Shown: piece by piece, positions 25,626 to 34,280 of the stretch | Position numbering within the stretch: the first letter of the stretch is position 1 | How the letters are laid out: every line of letters begins with the position of its first letter | Assembly (NCBI RefSeq): GCF_036077095.1 | Contig: NZ_CP107960.1 | Coordinates: 8,556,001 to 8,620,000, forward strand | Length of the DNA: 64,000 nt | Origin: Streptomyces sp. NBC_00376 | GTDB taxonomy: Bacteria > Actinomycetota > Actinomycetes > Streptomycetales > Streptomycetaceae | Reading direction: 5' to 3' | Made by a program: the position numbers and the translations under genes | Notes under the pieces: generated by a model | Told to the model about the DNA's origin: nothing | The model's input: the letters and a program-made list of their open reading frames with translations, nothing else | The model's database searches: none

Positions 25626-26726
25626 TCAGCAGATCCTCGGTAGTTGTTCGCCGATCGGCAGCCCGATCACCCGGCTCCCGCCCAGTCCTGTCTTCGCGAC
25701 GACCATCCCGGCGTGATCCGGAACGCAGCTGCCGATCCGGCAGGCGGACCTGCCCAGGGGATGGGCCCGCATGGCGGCCAGCACCCGGTCCGCGTCCCCG
25801 GCCGGGACGATCGCGATCAGTTTGCCCTCGTTGGCCACCTGGAGCGGGTCGAGCCCGAGCAGGCTGCACGCGTCGTGCACCGCGGGCGGCACGGGAAGCA
25901 GCCGCTCGACCAGTTCGATGCCCACGTCCGAGGCGCGGGCGATCTCGTTCAGCGAAGCCGAGACGCCCCCGCGTGTGGGGTCCCGGAGCACATGGAGGTC
26001 GGTACCGGTGGCGAGCATGGCGGCGACCAGCCCGTGCAGCGCGGCGGTGTCGCTCTTCACCGTCGTACCGAATTCGAGGCCCTCCCGGCAGCTCATCACG
26101 GCCACACCGTGCACACCGATGTCGCCGCTGACGAGCACCGCGTCGCCGGGGAGCGCCCGGCGCGCATGGACGTCGACGCCGGGAGGGATCACGCCGATGC
26201 CCGAGGTGTTGAGGTAGACGCCGTCACCACTGCCGTGCTCCACGACTTTCGTGTCCCCGGTGACCAGGCGTACGCCGGCGTCCTCGGCGGCCCGGCCCAC
26301 GGCCTGCGCGATCCGGCCGACATCGCTCAGCGCGGTGCCCTCCGCGAGGATGAAGGCGGTGGACAGGAACAGGGGCGTCGCACCCGACATGGCCAGGTCG
26401 TTGACCGTGCCGTTCACCGCCAGTTCACCGATCGACCCACCGGGGAAGAACATCGGCTTCACCACGAACGAGTCCGTGGAGAAGGCGAGACGGGTGCCTG
26501 AGCCGACCGTCAGCACGGCCGAGTCACCGAGGTCGGCGGCGGCCGCGGCACCGTACGCGGGCAGGAACAGGTGCTCGATCAGCTCACCGGACATCGCACC
26601 GCCGCCGCCGTGTCCCATGACTACGGACGGGACGTCCCGCAGCGGTACCGGGCAGACCCACCCCTCGAAGTCGAGGTCGGGTACGTCGTCCACCACGGCG
26701 GTCACGTCTTGCATCGCGTCAGTCAC
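25626..26726 (-). CDS. hypE: Hydrogenase maturation protein HypE
   Basis: The 366-residue AIR-synthase-like protein converts the carboxamido group on its C-terminal cysteine to thiocyanate, source of the CN ligands of the NiFe site. Seen here are [20 protein letters not shown] near the N-terminus, the ATP-binding stretch [45 protein letters not shown], and the essential terminal Pro-Arg-Ile-Cys. The start is GTG 26726 overlapping the hypD stop as GTGA; a longer in-frame upstream reading lies over hypD and is not real. It works with HypF and HypC/HypD. Confidence 0.95.
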   Translation of the reverse strand: MTDAMQDVTAVVDDVPDLDFEGWVCPVPLRDVPSVVMGHGGGGAMSGELIEHLFLPAYGAAAAADLGDSAVLTVGSGTRLAFSTDSFVVKPMFFPGGSIGELAVNGTVNDLAMSGATPLFLSTAFILAEGTALSDVGRIAQAVGRAAEDAGVRLVTGDTKVVEHGSGDGVYLNTSGIGVIPPGVDVHARRALPGDAVLVSGDIGVHGVAVMSCREGLEFGTTVKSDTAALHGLVAAMLATGTDLHVLRDPTRGGVSASLNEIARASDVGIELVERLLPVPPAVHDACSLLGLDPLQVANEGKLIAIVPAGDADRVLAAMRAHPLGRSACRIGSCVPDHAGMVVAKTGLGGSRVIGLPIGEQLPRIC

Positions 26727-27826
26727 TTCGCATCGACCAGTTCCAGGCGGCGGTGGGTGTAGTAGGCGGCGCATGCGCCCTCGGACGACACCATGGTCGC
26801 GCCGAGCGGATTCCTCGGCGTGCACTCCTTGCCGAACGCCTCGCACAGATGCGGCTTGATCAGGCCCTGGAGGACTTCGCCCGAGCGGCAGAGCGACGAC
26901 TCGGCGGTGTGGATGTCCGTCACGTCGAACCGCTGCTCCGCGTCGAACGCCCGGTACTTCTCGGAGAGCTGCCATCCGCTGCGGGGAATCGCCCCGATGC
27001 CGCGCCAGGTCCGGTCGGTCACCTCGAACACATCGGCGAGCATCTCCATGGCGGGCACATTGCCCTCCTCGCGTACGGCCCTGGGGTAGGCGTTCTCCAC
27101 CTCGTGCCGGCCCGCCTCCAGCTGGACGACGGTTCGGCGGACGCCTTCGAGGATGTCCAGAGGCTCGAAGCCGGTCACCACGATCGGCACCTTGTACTTC
27201 CGGGCCAGCGCCGGGTACTCGGCCGTCCCCATCACACTGCATACGTGGCCTGCGGCGAGGAACGCCTGCACCCGGCACGTCGAGGACTCCATGATCGCGG
27301 CGATCGCGGGCGGCACCAGCACATGGGACACCAGCAGCGAGAAGTTCCGAACCCCGAGCCGCTGGGCCTGATACACCGTCATGGCGTTCGCGGGAGCGGT
27401 CGTCTCGAACCCGATTCCGAAGAAGACGACTTCGCGGTCGGGGTTCTCCCGGGCGATCTTCAGCGCGTCGAGGGGCGAGTACACCACACGTACGTCGCCG
27501 CCGGCGCTCTTGATGGAGAAGAGGTCCTGGCTGCTGCCGGGCACGCGCAGCATGTCGCCGAACGAGCAGAAGACGACGCCGGGGCGGGCGGCGATCGCCA
27601 GTGCCCGGTCGATGGTCTCCAGCGGGGTGACACAGACGGGACATCCCGGTCCGTGGATCATCTCCACACTGTCCGGCAGCAGTTGGTCGATGCCATGCCG
27701 GATGATGGAGTGGGTCTGGCCGCCGCAGACCTCCATCAGCGCCCACTTCCGCGTGGTGGCCGCGTGGATCTGCTCGATCAGCTTCTTCGCGAGATCGGGG
27801 TCACTGAACTCTTCGAGATACTTCAC
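26723..27826 (-). CDS. hypD: Hydrogenase maturation protein HypD
   Basis: The 367-residue iron-sulfur scaffold assembles Fe(CN)2CO with HypC. Conserved cysteines are C34 in [10 protein letters not shown] and C62/C65 in [10 protein letters not shown]. The [4Fe-4S] ligands lie toward the C-terminus ([37 protein letters not shown]). The stop overlaps the hypE start and the start overlaps the hypC stop (ATGA), giving tight coupling C-D-E. It is full length without anomalies. Confidence 0.96.
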   Translation of the reverse strand: MKYLEEFSDPDLAKKLIEQIHAATTRKWALMEVCGGQTHSIIRHGIDQLLPDSVEMIHGPGCPVCVTPLETIDRALAIAARPGVVFCSFGDMLRVPGSSQDLFSIKSAGGDVRVVYSPLDALKIARENPDREVVFFGIGFETTAPANAMTVYQAQRLGVRNFSLLVSHVLVPPAIAAIMESSTCRVQAFLAAGHVCSVMGTAEYPALARKYKVPIVVTGFEPLDILEGVRRTVVQLEAGRHEVENAYPRAVREEGNVPAMEMLADVFEVTDRTWRGIGAIPRSGWQLSEKYRAFDAEQRFDVTDIHTAESSLCRSGEVLQGLIKPHLCEAFGKECTPRNPLGATMVSSEGACAAYYTHRRLELVDAK

Positions 27827-28119
27827 CGGCCGACTCCTTCGGGAGGCGCACCCTGCTGGGCTGCGCGTTCGAAGCCGTCCCCGAACTCCTCGGCCAGGAT
27901 GCCGAGCCGCTCGAAGTCGGCAAGGGTGTCCAGGGCCGATCGTTCGTCGAGGCGCTGGATGGCGAAACCGACGTGCACGATGACGTATTCACCGACGGTC
28001 GCATCGGGGATGTACTGGAGGCACACCTCCTTGCGCACCCCGCCGAAATCGACCTCGGCCATCACGGTGCCGTCGACTTCGGCGGTACTGAGGACACGCC
28101 CCGGAACAGCCAGACACAT
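27823..28119 (-). CDS. hypC: Hydrogenase maturation chaperone HypC
   Basis: The 98-residue protein starts [20 protein letters not shown]; the N-terminal Met-Cys pair is the functional motif that, after Met removal, binds the iron precursor and the large subunit. A beta-barrel of about 75 residues is followed by a helical tail. A second HypC domain is fused to HypF upstream, so the locus encodes two HypC modules. The ATG follows GAGAGGAGGGAC. Confidence 0.95.
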   Translation of the reverse strand: MCLAVPGRVLSTAEVDGTVMAEVDFGGVRKEVCLQYIPDATVGEYVIVHVGFAIQRLDERSALDTLADFERLGILAEEFGDGFERAAQQGAPPEGVGR

Positions 28120-28176
28120 GGTCCCTCCTCTCTGTGGATTCCTCTTGAAGTACGGCGGTACGGTCGGGCCGCAGCG

Positions 28177-30729
28177 TCAGCCCGATGCGGCGATCACGAG
28201 CTGGCCGAGGGCGATCCCGCCATCGTTCGGGGGAAGCAGGCGCGGCCGCAGGACGGTGAAACTCCTCTCGGTCAGGCCGCGTTGCGTCGCCTCGAGCAGT
28301 ACGGCGTTCTGGAAGACGCCACCGCCCAGTGCCACGGTGGAGAGGCCGGTGCGCGAGCGGCAGAGGTCCGCGAGGCGGGCGGCCAGAGTGGCGACGGCGG
28401 TGTGGAAGCGCGCAGCGATCAGCCCGGCCGTGACGCCGTCCCGTAGGTCGGACACCACGGCCCGAATGACCGGGCCCGGATCCGCGACGGCGGGTTCCCC
28501 CCTCTTCCCGGGCCGGATGCCGAAGCGGTAGCCGCGCTCCGGTGCCGCGGGGCAGGCGGCAGCGGCACGGGCCAGCCCTTCCAGTTCCATGGCTGCCTCC
28601 GCCTCGTACGCCACCACGTGCCGGACGCCGGCCAGGGACGCGACCGCGTCGAAGAGCCGGCCCACGCCCGACGTGGGCACGCAGCCGAATCCGGTGGTGA
28701 ACTGATGGGCCAGTACGTCGCGTTCGGCGGGCGGGCAGGCACGCACCGCGGGCAGGTCGTCGTCCCAGGGGATGCCGGCCGCGTGCAGATGCGCGAGGGC
28801 CATCCGGTACGGCCGCAGCACACTCGCGTCGCCCCCGGCCAGCGGTACGTAACCCAGGTGGGCGGCCCTGCTGAACGACGCGTAGCCGGCCACCAGGACC
28901 TCGCCGCCCCAGGCCGCCCCGTCGGCGCCGTGGCCGGTGCCGTCGAAGGCGATGCCGATCACGCGCTCGTCCGCGCCCAGGCCGTGCTCCGCCATGACGG
29001 ACGCGATGTGCGCGTGGTGGTGCTGCACGGTGCGGACCGGCCGCCCGGCCGCGTGGGCGCGAGCCCAGTCGCCGGAGTGATAGCCGGGGTGGCGGTCGGC
29101 CACCAGCCGGGTGGGCGCCACCCCGGTGAGGTCCTCCAGATGCTTCTCGGTCCGGGTCAGAGCGCCGACCGTGGACAGGTCGTCCATGTCGCCGATGTGC
29201 TGGCTCAGCCAGGCGTAGCGGCCCTCGGCCAGCGCACAGGTGTTCTTCAGGTCGGCTCCCACGGCGAGCGTCGGGGGCACGTCGAAGGGCAGTGCGAGCG
29301 GCAGCGGGGCGTATCCGCGCGAGCGGCGCAGCGGCAGCTCGGCACCGGCGGCCCAGCGGCTGACCGAGTCGTCGCACGGCACGTGGATGCGCCGGTCGTG
29401 CCGTAGCCAGGCATCGACCAGCGGTGCCAGAACGGCCAGCGCGTCGCCGTCGTCGGTGACGATCGGCTCGCCCGACAGATTGGCCGACGTCATCACCAGT
29501 GCGTCCGGGCCCGGATCGTCGTCCCCGATCCCGAAGAGCAGGACGTGCAACGGGGTGTACGGAAGGAGCAGCCCGAGGTGGGGGCTGCCGGGCGCCACGG
29601 CGTCGGCCACCCCGGCCCCGGGCCCGGCAGGGTGCCGGGGCAGGAGCACGATCGGGCGGCGGCCGCCGGACAGGAGCTCCTCCTCGTCCGCCGTGACGGT
29701 CACCAGCCGCCGCGCGACGTCGAGGTCCGGCACCATCACCGCGAACGGCTTGCCGCCGCGCCGCTTGCGCCGGCGCAGCTCGGCCACGGCAGCGTCGTCG
29801 CGAGCGTCGCACACCAGGTGGTAGCCGCCGAGTCCCTTGACCGCGATGATCCCGCCCTCGGCGAGGAGCTTGCGGGCCATATGCAGAGCGTCCTGGTCAC
29901 GGGACAGGGACACGCCTTCCCCGCCGACCAGTTCGAGCCGCGGTCCGCAGTCGGAACAGGCGATCGGCTGGGCGTGGAAGCGCCGGTCGCTCGGGTCCTC
30001 GTACTCCGCCCGGCAGGCCCCGCACATCTCGAAGTCCGCCATCGTGGTGGCGGCCCGGTCGTACGGAAGACCGGTGACGATCGTGAACCGGGGGCCGCAG
30101 TGCGTGCAGGTGATGAACGGGTGGCGGTAGCGCCGGTTCGACGGATCGCCCAGCTCGTCGAGGCAGTCCCGGCAGGTGGCGATGTCGGGCGAGACCAGTG
30201 TCCTGGCCCGGTCGGACGTGCTGGAGCGCTCGATGGCGAAGCCCGTACCGCCGCGCGTCGGCAGTTCTGTCGTACGCACGTCCTCGACGACCGCGAGCGG
30301 AGGGGCGTCGGCGCTCAGACGGCGGCCGAACTCCTCCACGGCCCCGGCCGTCCCCTCGACCTCGGCGAGCACTCCGTCGCCGGTGTTCGTCACCGAGCCC
30401 GTGAGCAGCAGCTCCGAGGCGGTGACATAGACGAAGGGCCGGAAGCCCACGCCCTGCACGACGCCGCGCACCTCGAATCTGCGCCGGATTCGCTGCTCCC
30501 GGCCGCGACCCATCATCTCCAGCCCCGACAGGGCCTCCCGGGCCTTCGCCCGGTCGATGAGCTCGACGGCGAAGCCCATGTGGAGAAGCACCCAGTCGTC
30601 GCGACCGGGTGCCTCGTCGAGCATGCCGATGTTGACACGGCGCCTGGCGCCCTCCACGTCCACCAGGGCCAGTTGACCCGCATACCCGTCCACGATCTCC
30701 ACGACGCGGCCAGGAATGCCTAGGCACAT
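28177..30729 (-). CDS. hypF: HypC-HypF fusion: maturation chaperone plus carbamoyltransferase
   Basis: The 850-residue continuous frame has two parts. Residues 1-75 are a full HypC domain with its own functional start MCLGIPGRVVEIV. From about residue 83 the standard HypF architecture follows. It comprises acylphosphatase (RRRFEVRGVVQGVGFRPFVY), two zinc-finger pairs (CRDCLDELGDPSNRRY ... CTHCGP and CGACRAEYEDPSDRRF ... CSDCGP), a YrdC-like ATP domain (AVKGLGGYHLVCDA) and a Kae1-like carbamoyltransferase domain (VQHHHAHIASVMAEH, GGGVFQNAVLLE). HypF makes the carbamoyl-adenylate that becomes cyanide on HypE. No stop or frame change separates the parts. The start lies 2 bases after the protease stop. 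Confidence 0.93.
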   Translation of the reverse strand: MCLGIPGRVVEIVDGYAGQLALVDVEGARRRVNIGMLDEAPGRDDWVLLHMGFAVELIDRAKAREALSGLEMMGRGREQRIRRRFEVRGVVQGVGFRPFVYVTASELLLTGSVTNTGDGVLAEVEGTAGAVEEFGRRLSADAPPLAVVEDVRTTELPTRGGTGFAIERSSTSDRARTLVSPDIATCRDCLDELGDPSNRRYRHPFITCTHCGPRFTIVTGLPYDRAATTMADFEMCGACRAEYEDPSDRRFHAQPIACSDCGPRLELVGGEGVSLSRDQDALHMARKLLAEGGIIAVKGLGGYHLVCDARDDAAVAELRRRKRRGGKPFAVMVPDLDVARRLVTVTADEEELLSGGRRPIVLLPRHPAGPGAGVADAVAPGSPHLGLLLPYTPLHVLLFGIGDDDPGPDALVMTSANLSGEPIVTDDGDALAVLAPLVDAWLRHDRRIHVPCDDSVSRWAAGAELPLRRSRGYAPLPLALPFDVPPTLAVGADLKNTCALAEGRYAWLSQHIGDMDDLSTVGALTRTEKHLEDLTGVAPTRLVADRHPGYHSGDWARAHAAGRPVRTVQHHHAHIASVMAEHGLGADERVIGIAFDGTGHGADGAAWGGEVLVAGYASFSRAAHLGYVPLAGGDASVLRPYRMALAHLHAAGIPWDDDLPAVRACPPAERDVLAHQFTTGFGCVPTSGVGRLFDAVASLAGVRHVVAYEAEAAMELEGLARAAAACPAAPERGYRFGIRPGKRGEPAVADPGPVIRAVVSDLRDGVTAGLIAARFHTAVATLAARLADLCRSRTGLSTVALGGGVFQNAVLLEATQRGLTERSFTVLRPRLLPPNDGGIALGQLVIAASG

Positions 30730-30731
30730 GA

Positions 30732-31259
30732 TCAGAATCTCCGGGGTCGGGTGCTGTTCACGGACGCGGTGGGTAGGGCCGGCACGAGCTGCCGGATCAG
30801 GGTGTGCACTGCCTGCATCGCCTCGGGCACCGCGCTGTCGACGGCTTCGCCGAGCCCGATGCCCTCCTCGACTCCGGCGGGTGTGCAGCCGACGAGGTAG
30901 GTGAGCGGAAGCGTACCGCCCAGTTGATCCAGATTTGCCAGGACAGTAACCGGATTCATCCCGTGGGCGTCGAATTCACCCGAACCGAGGTCCTCCACAC
31001 CGATGCGGAGCACCGTCACCTCCCCGGGGGCGCCGCCCCCCGGGTAAGCGTCGACCAGGACCAGCGCGTCGTACCCGTCGAGCAGGTCGTACGCGAGGTG
31101 CATGCCGCGGATGCCGTAGTCCACCACCCGGACCTGCGGCGGCACCTCGTCGCCGAGGGCCAGCCGGCGCACGACCTCCGGGCCGAAGCCGTCGTCGCCG
31201 AGAAACAGATTGCCGATGCCCGCGACCAGCACCCGGGCGGTGTCGGGTTCCTTCGTCAT
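30732..31259 (-). CDS. [NiFe] hydrogenase maturation endopeptidase
   Basis: The 175-residue HyaD/HybD-family protease clips the C-terminal peptide of the large subunit after nickel insertion. The opening VLVAGIGNLFLGDDGFGPEV holds the first metal ligand (D22/D23). A middle aspartate in LVLVDAYPGGG and a histidine in FDAHGMNPV complete the set. A substrate is encoded upstream: the large subunit ends 22 residues after its last active-site histidine. It sits between the tiny genes and the HypC-HypF fusion in the operon. ATG start. Confidence 0.92.
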   Translation of the reverse strand: MTKEPDTARVLVAGIGNLFLGDDGFGPEVVRRLALGDEVPPQVRVVDYGIRGMHLAYDLLDGYDALVLVDAYPGGGAPGEVTVLRIGVEDLGSGEFDAHGMNPVTVLANLDQLGGTLPLTYLVGCTPAGVEEGIGLGEAVDSAVPEAMQAVHTLIRQLVPALPTASVNSTRPRRF

Positions 31260-31266
31260 CGCCGGC

Positions 31267-31437
31267 TCAGCCGCCCCCGGACCGGAAGCCGGGCGATGCC
31301 GGTTCCTGAGTACTCTGCGGGCGTACGGAGGTGACGGAGCGTTCGTCCGGCGTGCCCGAGGGCCGGCCCGAGCCGGTGCCGCGGGACCCCTTCGGGCCCT
31401 CCTCGACGTCGCTGTTCTCCTCCGGTGACTTGGCCAT
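31267..31437 (-). CDS. Small hypothetical protein (56 aa) in the hydrogenase operon
   Basis: MAKSPEENSDVEEGPKGSRG opens a short, polar, Gly/Ser/Pro-rich protein with no predicted structure and no known family. The ATG at 31437 has a good ribosome site (GAGGAG at 8-9 bases); an in-frame ATG at 31476 would add 13 residues but lacks one. It lies 7 bases before the protease start and 35 bases after the tiny membrane protein. It is kept because of spacing and ribosome site. Confidence 0.5.
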   Translation of the reverse strand: MAKSPEENSDVEEGPKGSRGTGSGRPSGTPDERSVTSVRPQSTQEPASPGFRSGGG

Positions 31438-31472
31438 GGGGTGCTCCTCGCTCACTTCACTCGGATCGGGAT

Positions 31473-31592
31473 TCACATCGAACGGATGCGCAGGTAGCGG
31501 CGGATGTCGGGGATCGAGCTGATCCCGACCGCCACGGCGACGAGTGCCACGGCCGCGGCCGCTCCAGCGGTGATGATGCCCAGGGTCTTCAC
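31473..31592 (-). CDS. Tiny single-helix membrane protein (39 aa, DUF6893-like)
   Basis: Starting at GTG 31592, which overlaps the stop of the upstream gene as GTGA, it reads VKTLGIITAGAAAAVALVAV, then AVGISSIPDIRRYLRIRSM. It has one hydrophobic helix (residues 4-23) and a basic IPDIRRYLRIR tail, which occurs in a family of very small actinobacterial proteins beside hydrogenase genes. It could tether the soluble group 1h hydrogenase or an accessory factor to the membrane; that is inference. Confidence 0.65.
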   Translation of the reverse strand: MKTLGIITAGAAAAVALVAVAVGISSIPDIRRYLRIRSM

Positions 31593-32992
31593 GAGCGGTT
31601 CTCCTCTCGGTGCTGCGTCGTTTCCTCGACGCTCAGGGGTGTCAGTTCGTCGGGCGCGAAGTAGAAGTAGCGGCCGTACCAGTCGTGCAGGTCCGACGCG
31701 GGGTCGTCGACGAGGACCAGGGCGATGTGCGTACCACCGTCCACGTCCGAGAGAACCGCCGTCACCCGGGCCACCTGGCCGGCGAAGAACAGATCCTGCG
31801 CGTCCGCCCGCCGGGAGGGGTGGACGCGGACCAGGCTGCCCTTGGCCACCCGGACCCCGTCGATCACGACAGCGTCGCTCCCGGGCCGTACCGAGGCGTC
31901 GGCCGCCGGGTCCCACCAGGGCGCGCCCGCGGTGTCGAAGGCGGCGGGTTCCACATCCCGTACGTCGGCCGCCGGCCCCGCGGGAGCCGCGGGCTGCGGC
32001 GGGTGCGGGTCGCGCAGCAGGCCGTGCAGCTGCTGGAGGTCGGCGGGCGACATGCCGTCGCACCGGTCGATGATCTCCCGGGCCCGGGGATCGGTGGCCC
32101 GCGCCTCCGCTTTCTCCTCCTCCGTCATGGTCATCACGCGGAGGGTCAGGATCTCGTCGATCTCGGTCGAGTCGAAGAGCGCGCCGGGGCTCTGCTCGGC
32201 GACCTCCGGGTAGTCGTACAGGATGATCGGCACACCGAGCAGGGTGTCCGTCGTCCCCTTCGGTCCGGCCAGTACGGGCCAGCATCTGCGCTGGCGGCAA
32301 CGGCCGGCGGCCGCTGCCGCCCCGGCGGGCGGTTCGAGCAGCGAGACGAACTCGGCGTCGTGCGCCCGCAGCAGCAGATGCGCGCCGATCAGCGAGGACC
32401 GGATCGCGGCGTCCTTGGTGGCCGCGGGCTCCGGATGCTCGTTGCGCACCCCCACCGAGAGGCGCACGTATCCGTCGTCGACGACGGCCCGCGTGCGGAC
32501 CCGGACCGCCAACGGCAACCGCCGCCGCACGATCCGGCCCACCACCACGCCCCGCGCGTCGGTCACCGGCTCGGTGTCCTCGCCGCCCAGGACCTCGTGG
32601 ACGGCGTCCGCCACCTCCCCCAACGGCAGGGCGGTCAGCGCGACTTCACGCTCGACGGCCTCGTCCCAGGACATCACCGGCACCCCGTCGACGACGAGCT
32701 GCTCGACCGGTACCTCCACCCCGTCCTCGCCCGTGCTCCGCACCTCGCGGACCTGGAGCTGGAGGAAGCGCAGACGCACGGTGACGGCCGCCGGTCCGTC
32801 GTGCGGTGCCAGCAGGCACTGCATCTCCATCTCCGGCTCCTCGCCGAAACTCGCCGCCGTGGCGTGCGGCGGGCCGAGGACCCCGAACTGCCAGCGCGAC
32901 CGGTTCTTGTGCGAGCTCGCCCGGTACGGGTACAGGAGGTACCCCTCGTACAGGACGGCGTCGGCGATCGAACGCACCTGGTCGAGACTCAC
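31589..32992 (-). CDS. Conserved hydrogenase-operon protein, function unknown (467 aa)
   Basis: It starts at GTG 32992 (VSLDQVRSIADAVLYEGYLL), overlapping the previous stop as GTGA. The first 300 residues include YPYRASSHKNRSRWQFGVLG, a stretch typical of this hydrogenase-linked family, and a helical segment EIDEILTLRVMTMTEEEKAE. The C-terminal 90 residues (VRVHPSRRADAQDLFFAGQV ... DWYGRYFYFAPDELTPL) form a small beta domain resembling a carboxysome/hydrogenase accessory fold. It has no signal peptide or membrane span. Position between the DUF6084-like protein and the tiny membrane protein suggests a role in assembly or electron transfer; this is not demonstrable from sequence. Confidence 0.7.
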   Translation of the reverse strand: MSLDQVRSIADAVLYEGYLLYPYRASSHKNRSRWQFGVLGPPHATAASFGEEPEMEMQCLLAPHDGPAAVTVRLRFLQLQVREVRSTGEDGVEVPVEQLVVDGVPVMSWDEAVEREVALTALPLGEVADAVHEVLGGEDTEPVTDARGVVVGRIVRRRLPLAVRVRTRAVVDDGYVRLSVGVRNEHPEPAATKDAAIRSSLIGAHLLLRAHDAEFVSLLEPPAGAAAAAGRCRQRRCWPVLAGPKGTTDTLLGVPIILYDYPEVAEQSPGALFDSTEIDEILTLRVMTMTEEEKAEARATDPRAREIIDRCDGMSPADLQQLHGLLRDPHPPQPAAPAGPAADVRDVEPAAFDTAGAPWWDPAADASVRPGSDAVVIDGVRVAKGSLVRVHPSRRADAQDLFFAGQVARVTAVLSDVDGGTHIALVLVDDPASDLHDWYGRYFYFAPDELTPLSVEETTQHREENRS

Positions 32993-33630
32993 AGGACCAC
33001 CTCGTCGTGTTCGGCCAGGAGGGTCTGGACCGTCTCGTCCCAGCTGATCAGCCCGCGCCGGGCCCGGAAGTCCGCGAAGCGTGCCAGCACCTCGTGGTCC
33101 AGCCGGATCCACCCGGTGTTCGGGTAGTGCGCCGCCACCATGCGTCGCCACACCTCGATCGGCATCCGGTGCCGGGCCTCGCAGTCCCACGGAACCTGCT
33201 CGACCCCGAAGCCCTTGCTGCCGCGGGTGAAGACCGTGCCGGAGAACATCAGGACGAGGGGGACCGACCCCTCGCCCAGGGCATGCAGATAGCGGGAACC
33301 GATCACGTCGAAGTCGTAGGTGCAGGGCAGGGCGAGATCGACCTCGGTCGTATCGTTGAACCCCTGCACGGTGGTGTCGCAGCTCATCCACTGGAACGGC
33401 TTGAGGGTGTCCGTCCAGCGGTCCCGGAGGCCGAACAGCGCCACCAGACCGCTCTGTTCGGCCTCGTCGTAATGACGTCGTTGCGGCTCGATGCGGACCT
33501 GGCAGTGCAGCGCGATGGCGTGGATCCGCCGGCCCGTCCGCTCCTCGATCCGCAGCCGCGCGGTCAACTGCGGTGCGGCCGCGTACGGCTCGGCGACGAC
33601 GTCGAGCACGGAGAACTCGAAGTCGTTCAC
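32989..33630 (-). CDS. DUF6084-like hydrogenase accessory protein
   Basis: The 213-residue protein starts at GTG 33630 (VNDFEFSVLDVVAEPYAAAP), overlapping its upstream neighbour by GTGA and its downstream neighbour likewise. It is beta-rich with conserved HAIALHCQVRIEPQRRHY, TTEVDLALPCTYDFDV and YLHALGEGSVPLVLMFSGTV. These are features of a family I associate with group 1h hydrogenase loci. The role is unknown. The open frame upstream of 33630 overlaps another gene and is not coding. Confidence 0.72.
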   Translation of the reverse strand: MNDFEFSVLDVVAEPYAAAPQLTARLRIEERTGRRIHAIALHCQVRIEPQRRHYDEAEQSGLVALFGLRDRWTDTLKPFQWMSCDTTVQGFNDTTEVDLALPCTYDFDVIGSRYLHALGEGSVPLVLMFSGTVFTRGSKGFGVEQVPWDCEARHRMPIEVWRRMVAAHYPNTGWIRLDHEVLARFADFRARRGLISWDETVQTLLAEHDEVVL

Positions 33631-34280
33631 GACGCCCCGATCCCAGCGGCGGGCCGGCTGCGGTCCGCCACCCGCGCGAAGAAGCCGTCCATCGCGGTAC
33701 GGGCCTCGGTGCCGCCGTCGAACCCGCGCCACAGCGAGCGCAGTTGCCCCACCAACTCGTAACAGGCGTCGATCGGTACCAGATGGCACGAACCATCGCT
33801 CTGGGCCGTACGCCGGATCAGCAGCGCCTCCACGTCCGGACGCAACACGGCGAGCTCCGGGCTCGACTCGACGACGGCAGCCCAGGCGTCCAGCGGCAGT
33901 TCCGACTCGGTGGCCCCGGCGGGCCCGGGGTAGAACGCGACCATCCGGTCCTGGACCGAGTTGCGGAACAGGAAGGCGAGCCCCACGGGAATCTGCAGCT
34001 CGTCCCAGGCTCGCCCGTCCACGGTCAGCCCGGCGAAGTGCAGATATCGCTCGGGGACCGCCCGGTAGCGCAGCTCCGCTTCCTCGTCGGTGAACAGCAG
34101 GTAACAGGCCCGACAGCAGCACATCAGGGAGCGGCTGTCGAGGTTCACCACATGGGAGTGGCTCTCGACGATCGGTTCCGCGCACATCTCGCAGCGCTCA
34201 CCGGCAATCGGCCGCGGCCGGTTGCGCCTGAGCCGCAGCAGGGTGGAGGCCGGCGAGGCGGAACGGCCGGCGGCGATCAC
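33627..34280 (-). CDS. DUF5947-like hydrogenase accessory protein
   Basis: The 217-residue protein begins at GTG 34280 (VIAAGRSASPASTLLRLRRN). Near the N-terminus is a metal-binding-type region, CEMCAEPIVESHSHVVNLDS ... LMCCCRACYLLF, with two CxxC-like pairs and two histidines. The rest is an alpha/beta domain (RYLHFAGLTVDGRAWDELQI). The operon position directly after the NifU-type gene and the cysteine knuckle suggest metal or Fe-S handling. The family name is from association with hydrogenase loci; function is unproven. GTGA overlaps bind it to both neighbours. Confidence 0.72.
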   Translation of the reverse strand: MIAAGRSASPASTLLRLRRNRPRPIAGERCEMCAEPIVESHSHVVNLDSRSLMCCCRACYLLFTDEEAELRYRAVPERYLHFAGLTVDGRAWDELQIPVGLAFLFRNSVQDRMVAFYPGPAGATESELPLDAWAAVVESSPELAVLRPDVEALLIRRTAQSDGSCHLVPIDACYELVGQLRSLWRGFDGGTEARTAMDGFFARVADRSRPAAGIGAS

